This document shows positions 1 through 7,434 of a stretch of 24,277 bases of DNA, one piece after another. The stretch covers positions 1 to 24,277 of the forward strand of contig JAUPWJ010000010.1 of assembly GCA_030916575.1 (NCBI GenBank), written 5' to 3'. The translations under genes were made by a program, and so were the position numbers. The notes under the pieces were generated by a model. It was not told the origin of the DNA. It made no database searches and saw only the letters and a program-made list of their open reading frames with translations. Every line of letters begins with the position of its first letter. Position 1 is the stretch's first letter. The stretch comes from Patescibacteria group bacterium. Lineage in GTDB: Bacteria; Patescibacteriota; Minisyncoccia; Phycocordibacterales; UBA9973.

Positions 1-251
1 ACTTCAATCACAGCTTCATTTGGAAATTCTTCTTCCTCTTTTTCTTTATCTAGAATATCTTGAATTTGTTTCTCTATCGCCTCTCTTTGTTCTTGAATAT
101 ATTTCAATTCTTTCCCTGCAAGTTCGTGAAGTGATTCATCTGAATCAAGCATTTCACGCACTTCTTTTTCTTCCCTTTCTATGCGTTCTAATTCACCCGC
201 AAGATAGCTAGTGTTGTGATCCTTCTTAAGTTCTTCTAGATTAAATACCAT
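1..251 (-). CDS. prfA: Peptide chain release factor 1, N-terminal part (cut by window edge)
   Basis: This is the N-terminal 83 codons of class I release factor RF1, which recognises UAA/UAG at the ribosomal A site and triggers peptidyl-tRNA hydrolysis. The visible part starts MVFNLEELKK and is a highly charged helical region rich in Glu and Lys. It ends in FPNEAVIEV, the stretch that in RF1 immediately precedes the conserved R-A-G-x-G-G-x-E-A segment of the PCRF domain. The GGQ and PxT motifs lie outside the window. The N-terminal arm before the PCRF core is about 30 residues shorter than in E. coli RF1. The ATG at 251 is only 8 nt from a long hairpin that separates it from rpmE; no Shine-Dalgarno sequence is present. 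Order rpmE-prfA is common in bacteria. RF2 is the alternative, but the residues before the core and the rpmE neighbour fit RF1 better. Confidence 0.8.
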   Translation of the reverse strand, partial: MVFNLEELKKDHNTSYLAGELERIEREEKEVREMLDSDESLHELAGKELKYIQEQREAIEKQIQDILDKEKEEEEFPNEAVIE

Positions 252-259
252 AAAAATTA

Positions 260-346
260 AAGACCGCTCTTTCAGAATTTTTACTCTGTGGGACCCGTTC
301 GGTAATCCGAGTGGGAGGAAGAGAAAAATTATGGAAGAGCGGTCTT
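260..346 (-). ncRNA. Long multi-helix hairpin between rpmE and prfA (terminator, attenuator or structured RNA)
   Basis: Perfect 12-bp outer arms (335-346 and 260-271, AAGACCGCTCTT with AAGAGCGGTCTT) enclose further nested complementary segments. These are AATTTTT with AAAAATT, then CTCT with AGAG, CCC with GGG, and an apical TCGG-ATTA-CCGA tip, separated by small internal loops. The fold extends over 87 nt, starts 5 nt after the rpmE stop, and is followed on the minus strand by TTAATTTTT running straight into the prfA ATG. It could be the intrinsic terminator of rpmE or an attenuator controlling prfA. The length and layered helices exceed what a terminator needs. Pairing is seen directly; the role is inference. 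Confidence 0.7.
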
Positions 347-351
347 CTTAG

Positions 352-570
352 TTATTTCTTAGCTTTGACTGTCGCAGCCTTACGCTTGTTGAATCGATCT
401 ACGCGTCCAGCAGTATCCATAACTTTTTCATTTCCTGTATAGAAAGGATGGCATTGACTACAGATTTCCATTTTGATTTCAGGCATTGTTGAGCCAATCA
501 TAAAAACAGCCCCGCAAGCACAAGTAGCTTTTGTATTTAAGTCGTATGTCGGATGTGTACCTTTTTTCAT
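352..570 (-). CDS. rpmE: 50S ribosomal protein L31 (zinc-binding form)
   Basis: L31 is a small protein of the large ribosomal subunit that sits at the central protuberance and bridges to the 30S head. The product is 72 aa, the usual length. It starts MKKGTHPTY, has the four metal-ligand cysteines of the C+ (zinc ribbon) form at C17, C19, C37 and C40, and carries the family signature CHPFYTG at 40-46. The C-terminus is a basic tail rich in Lys and Ala. The start is the only good ATG and matches the family start. It lies 18 nt downstream of the stop of the lytic transglycosylase gene, with an extended -10-like TGCTAATAT in that gap. It is followed by the long hairpin and prfA. Confidence 0.95.
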   Translation of the reverse strand: MKKGTHPTYDLNTKATCACGAVFMIGSTMPEIKMEICSQCHPFYTGNEKVMDTAGRVDRFNKRKAATVKAKK

Positions 571-577
571 GTTTTTT

Positions 578-586
578 ATATTAGCA
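578..586 (-). promoter_or_regulatory. Probable extended -10 promoter of rpmE
   Basis: On the minus strand TGC-TAATAT ends 7 nt before the rpmE ATG. The hexamer matches TATAAT at 4 of 6 positions and carries the upstream TG of extended -10 promoters. The spacing copies that of the stronger promoters elsewhere in this window, so transcription would begin at or very near the start codon. Confidence 0.4.
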
Positions 587-588
587 CT

Positions 589-1950
589 TTATTGATTATA
601 AAGCAAATCTATATCTGCCTGGATCTTTGTCTTTAATCTAATGACACTTTGACTGTAAGTACAAGAACCCCCTCCAGAACCGTAATATTTACACGCAGCG
701 ATGCTTTGAGCGCTTACGCTAGTACCTACCCCTCCTAAGTCTGTTAAATACATGCTGGAAGCCATAAATGCATCTTTGGGAGACCATGGATTAGGGTAAT
801 GTCCTAAAGCATTCTGTAAACGACTGATGAATATTTTCCAAGTTGAAGGTATAAATTGAGCCGGCCCCATAGCACCACCCCACCCAGCTACTCCAGCAAT
901 AGGGCAAGACACAGCAGTAGCAAAAGCATTAAAACCTAAAGCAGAAGTAATTTCCATAAATGGTCCAACATCTCTTGAAGGCTTCATAAGATTTGTAAAT
1001 GGTGTGCCTGTATTTTTACCTTTACCTGTACCCGTAATTGGATCTACTAAATAACATTGACCAACGTTTGCTCCTAAATTGCTCTCTTGGGTAATAACTG
1101 CAAGTAAAAATGCTGGGTCAATACCAGTTGAAGCTTTGGCGTTATTTGCATATTCCAGTGCAGTTCCGAAATCAATTTTTGTTGAAGTACCAGCTAGGCT
1201 AAATAACGCACTTCTGATTCTATCCGCAGTAGCTTTCTTTGCAGCTGCAAGTTTTTTATATTCTTCTTCTTTATTCTTTGAGATAGACAATAGTTGTTTT
1301 TTATTTGTTTCAGATACTGTAGTTTTCTTTTGAGCACTCTCTAACTCTGCCTTAGCATCTGTTTCTGCATTTTGTTTTGATTCTAAATCTTTTTTCTGTA
1401 CTTCTGTTTCACTTTTTATTCCACGAAGTTCATCCACAGAACTTTTAACTGCTTGTTTGATAGCAGCGTAAGACTCCATGTCACTATAGAAATCTGAAAG
1501 ATTGTTGTCAGAAAGAATTAAATGCACATAATTAGCGTTATCAAAATCATTTGTATTGCGAAGTAGCTGAGCAATAGAAGCATATTGTTTATCTATTTTT
1601 TCTGAAAGGTTATTTATAGTTGAAACTTTTTCTTTAATAGCAACTTTTAACTGAGCTATAGCGAGCGCTCGAGCTTTTACTTTCGTTTTTAATGCATTTA
1701 TTTGACTTGTTAAATACTGCACATCCCCTGCAAGTGTACCTGTATTCTTCTGCTGTTCTTTTTGTTGATTTAATAAAACCTGAAGCTCGGCTTCTATCTT
1801 CGCAAGTTCTTGTTTACAATAATTTTTGTCAGTTTCACTAGAAGTTGGGGTAATTAACAAACAATTAATAGCCCCATAGCTATCTTTGGTAGGTACTAGT
1901 AAAAAGACGGATATGACAATATAAAATATAATGAAAACACTTCTGTTCAT
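589..1950 (-). CDS. Secreted coiled-coil lytic transglycosylase (SLT/MltB-like)
   Basis: Predicted exported murein hydrolase of 453 aa. Residues 1-26 (MNRSVFIIFYIVISVF...) form a signal peptide or membrane anchor. Residues about 40-245 are Gln/Lys/Glu-rich and heptad-like, a long coiled coil resembling the regulatory arm of PcsB/EnvC-type proteins. The C-terminal part is a lysozyme-fold transglycosylase: a helix with ITQESNLG (Glu289 the likely catalytic acid) and GGAMGPAQFIPSTW at about 358-371, the motif typical of SLT/MltB enzymes. It should cleave the MurNAc-GlcNAc bond of peptidoglycan, perhaps with the coiled coil gating activity. I chose the ATG at 1950 because a longer start at 1986 would lie inside the rplY terminator and upstream of the TATAAT, and because the signal peptide then begins directly. 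Four Cys in the catalytic region may form disulfides. Confidence 0.82.
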   Translation of the reverse strand: MNRSVFIIFYIVISVFLLVPTKDSYGAINCLLITPTSSETDKNYCKQELAKIEAELQVLLNQQKEQQKNTGTLAGDVQYLTSQINALKTKVKARALAIAQLKVAIKEKVSTINNLSEKIDKQYASIAQLLRNTNDFDNANYVHLILSDNNLSDFYSDMESYAAIKQAVKSSVDELRGIKSETEVQKKDLESKQNAETDAKAELESAQKKTTVSETNKKQLLSISKNKEEEYKKLAAAKKATADRIRSALFSLAGTSTKIDFGTALEYANNAKASTGIDPAFLLAVITQESNLGANVGQCYLVDPITGTGKGKNTGTPFTNLMKPSRDVGPFMEITSALGFNAFATAVSCPIAGVAGWGGAMGPAQFIPSTWKIFISRLQNALGHYPNPWSPKDAFMASSMYLTDLGGVGTSVSAQSIAACKYYGSGGGSCTYSQSVIRLKTKIQADIDLLYNQ

Positions 1951-1956
1951 GAATAT

Positions 1957-1965
1957 ATTATAACA
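1957..1965 (-). promoter_or_regulatory. Extended -10 promoter of the lytic transglycosylase gene
   Basis: TGT-TATAAT on the minus strand, with 6 nt between the hexamer and the ATG at 1950. The expected transcription start coincides with the A of the start codon. Upstream lies only T-rich sequence and the rplY terminator; no good -35 is visible. Confidence 0.7.
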
Positions 1966-1977
1966 AAAAAACAAACA

Positions 1978-2006
1978 AAAAAACACCCATTTAAGGGTGT
2001 TTTTTT
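1978..2006 (-). terminator. Intrinsic terminator of rplY
   Basis: A perfect 8-bp stem (AAACACCC with GGGTGTTT, arms 1981-1988 and 1995-2002, 6-nt loop) is flanked by A and T runs. On the minus strand it follows the rplY stop by about 13 nt and is followed by a T-rich tract. By symmetry it could also work on the plus strand, but no plus-strand gene is present. Confidence 0.85.
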
Positions 2007-2018
2007 AATAAATTATTT

Positions 2019-2669
2019 TTATTCTTTAGTTTCAGTTGGTTGAGCTTCACCTTCCTCTTCTTTCTTACCTTTCTTTTCTACTTCAATTGCAGATAAGTCA
2101 ACAGGTACTTCTTCTACAACTTCTTCTTTTTGTTCAATGATAGATGCAACAACATCTGTAGCATTTGCTGTAGTAACCACACCAGCAGGAAGTTTTATTT
2201 GAGCTACAGTAACTTGACTTGATGTATCTACAAGACTAGATATGTCCACTTCTAAATTATGTGGAAGATCTTTCGGTAATGCTTCAATTTCAATTTCATG
2301 CATAACTTTTACCAAGTTTCCAGTACCAGATTTTACTGCAGGAGATACTCCGACGAATTCTAAAGGAACACTAACAGTAATTTTCTTGTTCATGTCAATC
2401 GCTAAGAAGTCTACATGTATAGGTTCATCGTTTACAGGGTGAGTTTGAACTTCGTGAATCAATACATCTACTTTCTTTCCATCTACAACGATTTCCACAG
2501 CAGATGATTCTCCGGCCTTGTGCCAAACTTTTTTAAATTCAACTTTAGAAAGTGTTATAGGGGTAGTCGGATTACCCATACCGTAAAAAACAGCTGGGAT
2601 TTCTCCCCCTTTTCTTAATATTTCCAAATTTACCTTTTCATCTCTCTTTTTAGCTGTAATTGTAAACAT
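2019..2669 (-). CDS. rplY: 50S ribosomal protein L25 (long TL5/CTC form)
   Basis: L25 binds 5S rRNA in the large subunit; this is the two-domain TL5/CTC form of 216 aa. The N-terminal domain (about residues 1-88) has the family features: MFTITAKKRD, then GGEIPAVFYG, and an H-x-V-x(3)-P-hairpin ending in HVDFLAID. The second beta domain (about 90-180) contains the PLEFVGVSPAVKSG and LPHNLEVDIS segments typical of TL5. The C-terminus is a Glu/Lys-rich tail. I chose ATG 2669 because it gives the family start and because the TATAAT lies across the codons that a start at 2687 would use. The gene is bounded by its own promoter and a strong terminator, so it is monocistronic. Confidence 0.93.
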   Translation of the reverse strand: MFTITAKKRDEKVNLEILRKGGEIPAVFYGMGNPTTPITLSKVEFKKVWHKAGESSAVEIVVDGKKVDVLIHEVQTHPVNDEPIHVDFLAIDMNKKITVSVPLEFVGVSPAVKSGTGNLVKVMHEIEIEALPKDLPHNLEVDISSLVDTSSQVTVAQIKLPAGVVTTANATDVVASIIEQKEEVVEEVPVDLSAIEVEKKGKKEEEGEAQPTETKE

Positions 2670-2676
2670 AAAGACC

Positions 2677-2682
2677 ATTATA
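2677..2682 (-). promoter_or_regulatory. -10 element of rplY, leaderless start
   Basis: A perfect TATAAT on the minus strand with 7 nt to the ATG at 2669. A weak -35-like TTTGCT lies 17 nt upstream. The position argues against the two in-frame ATGs further upstream and predicts a leaderless rplY mRNA. Confidence 0.6.
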
Positions 2683-2731
2683 TACAAAAATCTTTAAAAA
2701 GCAAATGTTCTTAGGTCAAAAAAGCGTGAAT

Positions 2732-4420
2732 TTAGATTTGATGGCTATGGCTATGTTCTTTTACTATATGCGATGCGATGTAAGCCTTTGTACCTATGCC
2801 TTCATTTGAAGCTACTTTTTTACCAGGATTTAAAATATTTTTGGAATCAAAAATGTTCTTAATTTGTTTAAAAATATCAATAATATGCTCATTATACATT
2901 TTAGGTAAATACGGAGTCCTTATTAAACCATCATTATGCTCAGCAGTTATTGAACCATGATATTTAGAAACTAAATCATAAACACTTTCGGACAAATCCA
3001 TAATTATTTTTGCTGTATCATCTCTACTAAAGTCCATAAGTGGAATAATGTGGAAATTACCATCACCTGCATGCCCTGCAATAGTATAAGTCATATCCTT
3101 ATCATACTTTTTCAAAAGTTGATTTAAAGAAGGTATAAATTTCGGTAAAAATTCTGGACGAACAATAATGTCATCTATAAATGGTGCAGTGTGCTTGCCT
3201 TTCACATGCTTACGTAAAAGAGCAAAACTTTGTCTTCTAATATCCCAATACTTTCCAGCTTCGGCTTCAGACTTTGTAATATGATTTACTAATTTAAAAT
3301 GTTTTATTTTTTCTACCAAATCCTTACACTTCTTCTCCACTTCAGCATCATTTTGACCTGAAAATTCAACCAATAAAATTAAATTTGGGAAACCTCCTCT
3401 TATCATCATCCAGAGTTCTGGTAAAAATGACCACATAAATTTTACCATTCCTATAAAGCCTTTATTTTTCAAAAAATCTGGAAAAAATCGAACAGCAAGC
3501 TTCATAGTCTTATCGTCATAAGCTTCCAGTGTTTCAGGATTTGTCTCTAAAATATCATCTACTACTCTACCCAAGGGCTCTAAATCATTCATAAATACCG
3601 CTACGAGTTTTGAATATTTTGGATTGGGAACAAGTTTTATAGTCATTTCAGTCACAATGCCCAGTGTACCTTGAGAGCCCACAAGTAATTTATTTAAATT
3701 AAATACTCCATTATTAAATACATTCCAAATATAATACCCAGCAGAATTTTTATGAACTTTTGGTTTCGCTTCTTTTATTTCACTCTCATTATTTTTTATT
3801 AAAGAGGAAATATTCTTATAAATTTCTCCTTCGAAATTATTTTGTGAAATCTTTTGATTAAGTTCTGCCTGTGAAAGTATTTTTACTGTATATTCATTAC
3901 CATCGGCAAAAATAACTTTCGCTTCTAATATATAATCTTCTGTTTTACCATATTTAAGAGTTTTTTCCCCAGCAGAATTATTTCCAAACATACCACCCAT
4001 AGCATTTAAAGTCTTAGACGCAGTATAACAAGGCAAAATCATTCCCTTCTCTAAAGTAATTTTTTCAAAATCTCTATAAAACATTCCTGGCTGTACGGTA
4101 ATAGAATCAATTCCGTTCCATCCTATTAATTTATTCATATGGCGAGTAAAGTCCATAATTATAGACTCACCAATAGAACCTCCAGACATACATGTCCCTG
4201 CTGCTCGTGCTGTGATGGCAAGATTAGGGTATTTTTCTTTGTTTTCATTTACCCATTTCACTAAATTTTGAACATCTAGAGAGTCTTTCGGAAAAACCAC
4301 AACTTGTGGGCGAATTTCAAAAACACTAGCGTCTCGTGAATATTTCACGAGAGTTTCTTCATCATTCTCCACTTCTCCTTTAAATATTTTTTGTATGTCT
4401 TCTTTCATTTCGTCTTTCAT
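2732..4420 (-). CDS. FAD-linked oxidase / D-lactate (glycolate) dehydrogenase-like protein
   Basis: A 562-aa flavoprotein of the GlcD/D-2-hydroxyacid dehydrogenase superfamily. Residues about 35-265 form the PCMH-type FAD-binding domain: VVVFPKDSLDVQNLVKW, ARAAGTCMSGGSIG at 72-85, GNNSAGEKTLKYGKT at 146-160 and GSQGTLGIVTEMTIKLVP at 248-265. Residues about 270-540 form the FAD-oxidase C-terminal domain, with IAGHAGDGNFHIIP at 447-460 and NILNPGKK at 528-535. Family members oxidise 2-hydroxyacids and pass electrons to an acceptor; the substrate here cannot be told. No C-terminal iron-sulfur domain is present. The position that in relatives reads GEHGDG is AEHNDG here. The protein ends in a small His-rich tail (HSHSHQ). 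The start overlaps the upstream Nudix gene as ATGA, implying translational coupling; it is the last gene of the gatB operon. Confidence 0.85.
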   Translation of the reverse strand: MKDEMKEDIQKIFKGEVENDEETLVKYSRDASVFEIRPQVVVFPKDSLDVQNLVKWVNENKEKYPNLAITARAAGTCMSGGSIGESIIMDFTRHMNKLIGWNGIDSITVQPGMFYRDFEKITLEKGMILPCYTASKTLNAMGGMFGNNSAGEKTLKYGKTEDYILEAKVIFADGNEYTVKILSQAELNQKISQNNFEGEIYKNISSLIKNNESEIKEAKPKVHKNSAGYYIWNVFNNGVFNLNKLLVGSQGTLGIVTEMTIKLVPNPKYSKLVAVFMNDLEPLGRVVDDILETNPETLEAYDDKTMKLAVRFFPDFLKNKGFIGMVKFMWSFLPELWMMIRGGFPNLILLVEFSGQNDAEVEKKCKDLVEKIKHFKLVNHITKSEAEAGKYWDIRRQSFALLRKHVKGKHTAPFIDDIIVRPEFLPKFIPSLNQLLKKYDKDMTYTIAGHAGDGNFHIIPLMDFSRDDTAKIIMDLSESVYDLVSKYHGSITAEHNDGLIRTPYLPKMYNEHIIDIFKQIKNIFDSKNILNPGKKVASNEGIGTKAYIASHIVKEHSHSHQI

Positions 4421-4983
4421 TGTTTTTGATTTAAATATTTTAAAATCACAGCTACGCTTCGGTCTTCAGCCATAGCTCCCGATAAAGCTAAATCTTTTAA
4501 TTTTTCAACGGAGACTTTTACAACTTCAATTTTTTCATGTTCTTCTAACTTTTGCCCTACTTCTTCATATTTACTTATTACAAAATAATATAAATCCCAA
4601 TCCAAACTACCACCACATTTAGAAATACAAAAAAGTTTATATTCTGTAGGTTTTATGCCGACTTCTTCAATACCTTCGCGAATCATTGATTGTTCTGCCT
4701 TTATTAAAATTTCTTCTTCACTTTTCTGATTAGTTAAAAAATCATTATATTCTATAAGTGAATCAAAAACTTTTCCGCCTGCAATACGATAATCAAGACC
4801 TATGTTATGCCTCTCTTCTTTGGTAATTAAATACTCGCCATCTGGAGCTTCAACGATAAGTCTTACTCCTGGTGCACGTCTACCTTTTTCTAAAACAATT
4901 TCTTTACCATTTGAAATAATAGTCTCATGCACCACTTCAATCATTTTGCCTTGAAAAACTACTTTTTCATTTTGATTTTGCAT
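4417..4983 (-). CDS. Nudix hydrolase with an expanded Nudix box
   Basis: A 188-aa Nudix-family protein, expected to hydrolyse a nucleoside diphosphate linked to another group; ADP-ribose pyrophosphatase-like members have a similar N-terminal part (VVFQGKMIEVVHETI, then GRRAPGVRLIVEA). The catalytic helix is recognisable as REGIEEVG at 102-109, carrying the metal-binding glutamates. The glycine part of the box, IAGGKVFD at 67-74, is separated from it by about 15 extra residues (roughly 75-90), so the canonical G-x5-E-x7-REUXEEXGU spacing is not kept. The downstream strand segment (GGSLDWDLYYFVI) and an acidic EEHEKIEV motif fit the fold. It sits 3 nt after the aldolase gene and overlaps the FAD oxidase gene by 4 nt. 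The substrate is unknown. Confidence 0.75.
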   Translation of the reverse strand: MQNQNEKVVFQGKMIEVVHETIISNGKEIVLEKGRRAPGVRLIVEAPDGEYLITKEERHNIGLDYRIAGGKVFDSLIEYNDFLTNQKSEEEILIKAEQSMIREGIEEVGIKPTEYKLFCISKCGGSLDWDLYYFVISKYEEVGQKLEEHEKIEVVKVSVEKLKDLALSGAMAEDRSVAVILKYLNQKQ

Positions 4984-4986
4984 ATT

Positions 4987-5982
4987 TTAAAGTTGTCCCA
5001 TACTAGCTTGAGAGTTTATTTTTGCCATTTGAAGAAGTAAGGCCTGTGCTCCAGCTATGTCATCTTGTTTTTCTGACCAATGTTTTAAGACAGGATTTTG
5101 CAATGCACGTGAGAATGAAAAAGTTAAATTCCAAAGCAAAGAACCCATATTATGCATTAGATTTAAGTGTAATGTCGCTTGTTCATCAGGTTGACCACCG
5201 GATAAAAATACAATACCTCCAATATCATTTGGGACATGTCTTTGCAAAGCCTTCAAAGTCATATCTGCAACTTTATGTGGGTCTATTGGAACTTCATTGT
5301 CTTTGCCGGAAATTACCATACTGGTTTTTAAAATTATTCCTGGAATAAAAACTCCTTGTTTAGATAATTCACTAAATAATATATCTAAGTTGTGACTTGT
5401 GACTTCAAAACATCTTTCAATGGAATGATTTCCATCTAATAAAACTTCTGGTTCAATTATTGGGACGATATCTTCCGCCTGACAAGCCAATGCGTATTTT
5501 GCCATCCTGTCAGCATTCTCACGTAAACATGCATCTGTGGGTAATGTATCAGAAATATTCACAACAGAGCGCCATTTTGTGAAAGTAGCACCCATTGTTT
5601 TATACTCCTTCAACCGCTCCGGTAAACCTTCTAATCCTTGAGTAATTTTTTCATCCAAGGAAGAAGGAAAGTCTTCCAAACCTCCATCAACTTTTATACC
5701 AATATCAATACCTTTGGATTGCAATATAGAAGTAAAACTTTTCCCATCTTTAGTTGATTGTCTAATAGTTTCATCAAATAAAATAATACCTGAGATATAC
5801 ATTTCAATACTAGGTGTAGTTATAAGAAGTTCTCTATATTCCCTTCTTTTCTCTTCAGTTGTTGGAATACTTAACTTCTCAAAACGCTTATTACAAGTAT
5901 TGTTGCTCTCATCGGCTGCGAGAATACCTTTAGGTGGATTTGTTAATCTAGCTACTGTCTTTTTTAATATATCTTGGTTCAT
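4987..5982 (-). CDS. Fructose-bisphosphate aldolase, class I
   Basis: A class I, Schiff-base aldolase of 331 aa that interconverts fructose 1,6-bisphosphate with dihydroxyacetone phosphate and glyceraldehyde 3-phosphate in glycolysis/gluconeogenesis. The catalytic set of the animal/plant-type family is visible: GILAADES at 19-26 (Asp24), GIKVDGG with Lys97, GATFTKWR with Lys136, IIEPEV with Glu177, and the Schiff-base lysine in IILKTSMV at Lys219. The phosphate-binding SGGQ is at 261-264 and FSFSRALQ with Arg292 follows. The last residues (SQASMGQL) take the place of the C-terminal tail that ends in Tyr in animal enzymes. The gene starts 4 nt after the gatB stop and ends 3 nt before the Nudix gene, so it is co-transcribed with both. 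No Shine-Dalgarno is visible at useful spacing. Confidence 0.93.
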   Translation of the reverse strand: MNQDILKKTVARLTNPPKGILAADESNNTCNKRFEKLSIPTTEEKRREYRELLITTPSIEMYISGIILFDETIRQSTKDGKSFTSILQSKGIDIGIKVDGGLEDFPSSLDEKITQGLEGLPERLKEYKTMGATFTKWRSVVNISDTLPTDACLRENADRMAKYALACQAEDIVPIIEPEVLLDGNHSIERCFEVTSHNLDILFSELSKQGVFIPGIILKTSMVISGKDNEVPIDPHKVADMTLKALQRHVPNDIGGIVFLSGGQPDEQATLHLNLMHNMGSLLWNLTFSFSRALQNPVLKHWSEKQDDIAGAQALLLQMAKINSQASMGQL

Positions 5983-5986
5983 ATTA

Positions 5987-7423
5987 TTATTTTAACATCT
6001 CTTTTAATAATTTGATAACTATCTGGGGATTCGCAGAACCATTTGATTCTTTGATTATTTTACCTACAAGAGACATGATGGCATTTTCTTTTCCACCCTT
6101 ATAAATTGCTACAACTTCAGGACTTTCACTGATTATTTTTTCCACAATGGTTTTTAATGCACCTTCGTCATTACTTTGTATTAAATTATTCTCTTCTGCA
6201 ATCTTTTTTGGTGATTCATCATTAATTACAATTCTACCTAAAATATCTTTCGTTGCGCGAGAAGAAATATAACCTTCTTTTGCCATTTTAATTAATTCAG
6301 CAAAATTTTCTGGGCTAGTAAGTTTTACATCTGGATTAGTCTTTTTTAGACCCATGTAATCTGAGGTTATATAATTTGAAGCAAGTTTTATGGCCTCAAC
6401 ATCATTTAAAATTCCTGCAACTTTTTCAAACCACTCTGCAAGAGCTGGGTCATTGATGTAAACTTCAGTGTCTTCTTCTTTAATTCCAAAATCATTTTTA
6501 TATCGAGCACGCTTAGCTACGGGCAGTTCTCCTAATTCACTTTTCATTTTTTCTAAATCAAAGGCTTCGTGTAAATACATTTTTGGTAAATCTGGATCAG
6601 GGAAATATCTATAGTCTGCAGCACCTTCTTTTTTTCTTTGAGAAATTGTTTTTTGTTTAGCTTCGTCAAAACCGCGAGTTTCTTTTACTATTTCTGATTC
6701 CCTACCAGCCTCAATGAGCTCTATCATTCTCTCATATTCATACTTTATAGCTTTCTCAACTACTTTAAAAGAATTTAAATTCTTTACTTCCACATATCGC
6801 GGACTTAGTACTCCTTTCTCTGTAGATACAGAAACATTGGCCTCGACTCGCATTTCTCCTTTTTCCATATTTGCATCTGATGCTCCCAAATACCATAAAA
6901 GTAATTGATATTCTTTTGCAAAATTTGAAGCAACTTTCGCAGCTTCTTCGGGATCTTCAAATGTATGAGGCTCAGTGACGAGCTCCATCAGAGGTACACC
7001 CGCACGATTGAAATCTATTAAAGAATACCCACCGTCTTTATCGAAATGTTTATTATTTCCAGTATCTTCTTCTAAGTGAATACGAGTGATATCCATATTT
7101 GCCAAGTTTCCACCAGAAACTATCGGATATTTAAATTGAGAAATTTGATAACCTTTCGGTATGTCAGGGTAAAAATAATTTTTTCTATCAAATTCAGAAA
7201 AATCTGCAATTGTAGAGCCTAAAGCAAGACCAACCTTTATAACACCCTCTATTGCCTTTTTATTTGGCACAGGAAGTGCTCCAGGATGAGCCATACAAAC
7301 AGGACAAATATTTGTATTTGGCTTCTCTTCATCTGGGTTATTGAGACAAGCACAAAACATCTTAGTTTTTGTCTTAAGCTCCGCATGTATTTCTAAACCA
7401 ACTGTATAGTAATATTTATTCAT
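5987..7423 (-). CDS. gatB: Aspartyl/glutamyl-tRNA(Asn/Gln) amidotransferase subunit B
   Basis: GatB activates Glu-tRNA(Gln) or Asp-tRNA(Asn) by phosphorylation and receives ammonia from GatA to form Gln-tRNA(Gln) or Asn-tRNA(Asn). The 478-aa length is standard. The N-terminal catalytic cradle starts VGLEIHAELKTKTKMFC and contains the zinc-ligand cysteines C24, C26, C40 and C43 in CAC and CPVC. Further signatures are KNYFYPDIPKGYQISQ at 81-96, the EVKNLNSF segment near 212-219 and DYRYFPDPDLP at 270-280. The C-terminal helical and YqeY-like domains (about 300-478) bind tRNA and are complete. gatA and gatC are not in this window, which is usual when the subunits are unlinked. It leads the operon, with a TATAAT 11 nt before the ATG. 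Confidence 0.96.
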   Translation of the reverse strand: MNKYYYTVGLEIHAELKTKTKMFCACLNNPDEEKPNTNICPVCMAHPGALPVPNKKAIEGVIKVGLALGSTIADFSEFDRKNYFYPDIPKGYQISQFKYPIVSGGNLANMDITRIHLEEDTGNNKHFDKDGGYSLIDFNRAGVPLMELVTEPHTFEDPEEAAKVASNFAKEYQLLLWYLGASDANMEKGEMRVEANVSVSTEKGVLSPRYVEVKNLNSFKVVEKAIKYEYERMIELIEAGRESEIVKETRGFDEAKQKTISQRKKEGAADYRYFPDPDLPKMYLHEAFDLEKMKSELGELPVAKRARYKNDFGIKEEDTEVYINDPALAEWFEKVAGILNDVEAIKLASNYITSDYMGLKKTNPDVKLTSPENFAELIKMAKEGYISSRATKDILGRIVINDESPKKIAEENNLIQSNDEGALKTIVEKIISESPEVVAIYKGGKENAIMSLVGKIIKESNGSANPQIVIKLLKEMLK

Positions 7424-7434
7424 ATTGTGTATGG

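Noticed and set aside
260..346. tRNA gene in the rpmE-prfA spacer (a GTTCGG stretch looked like a T-loop)
   Set aside because: No cloverleaf can be drawn; the pairing is one long linear hairpin and no acceptor stem with CCA-like end fits.
1951..1986. Longer start for the lytic transglycosylase at 1986
   Set aside because: It would place the start inside the rplY terminator stem and upstream of the TATAAT, and adds 12 residues before a good signal peptide.
2670..2687. Longer rplY start at 2687 or 2678
   Set aside because: The codons overlap the -10 element, and the family begins at MFTITAKKRD.
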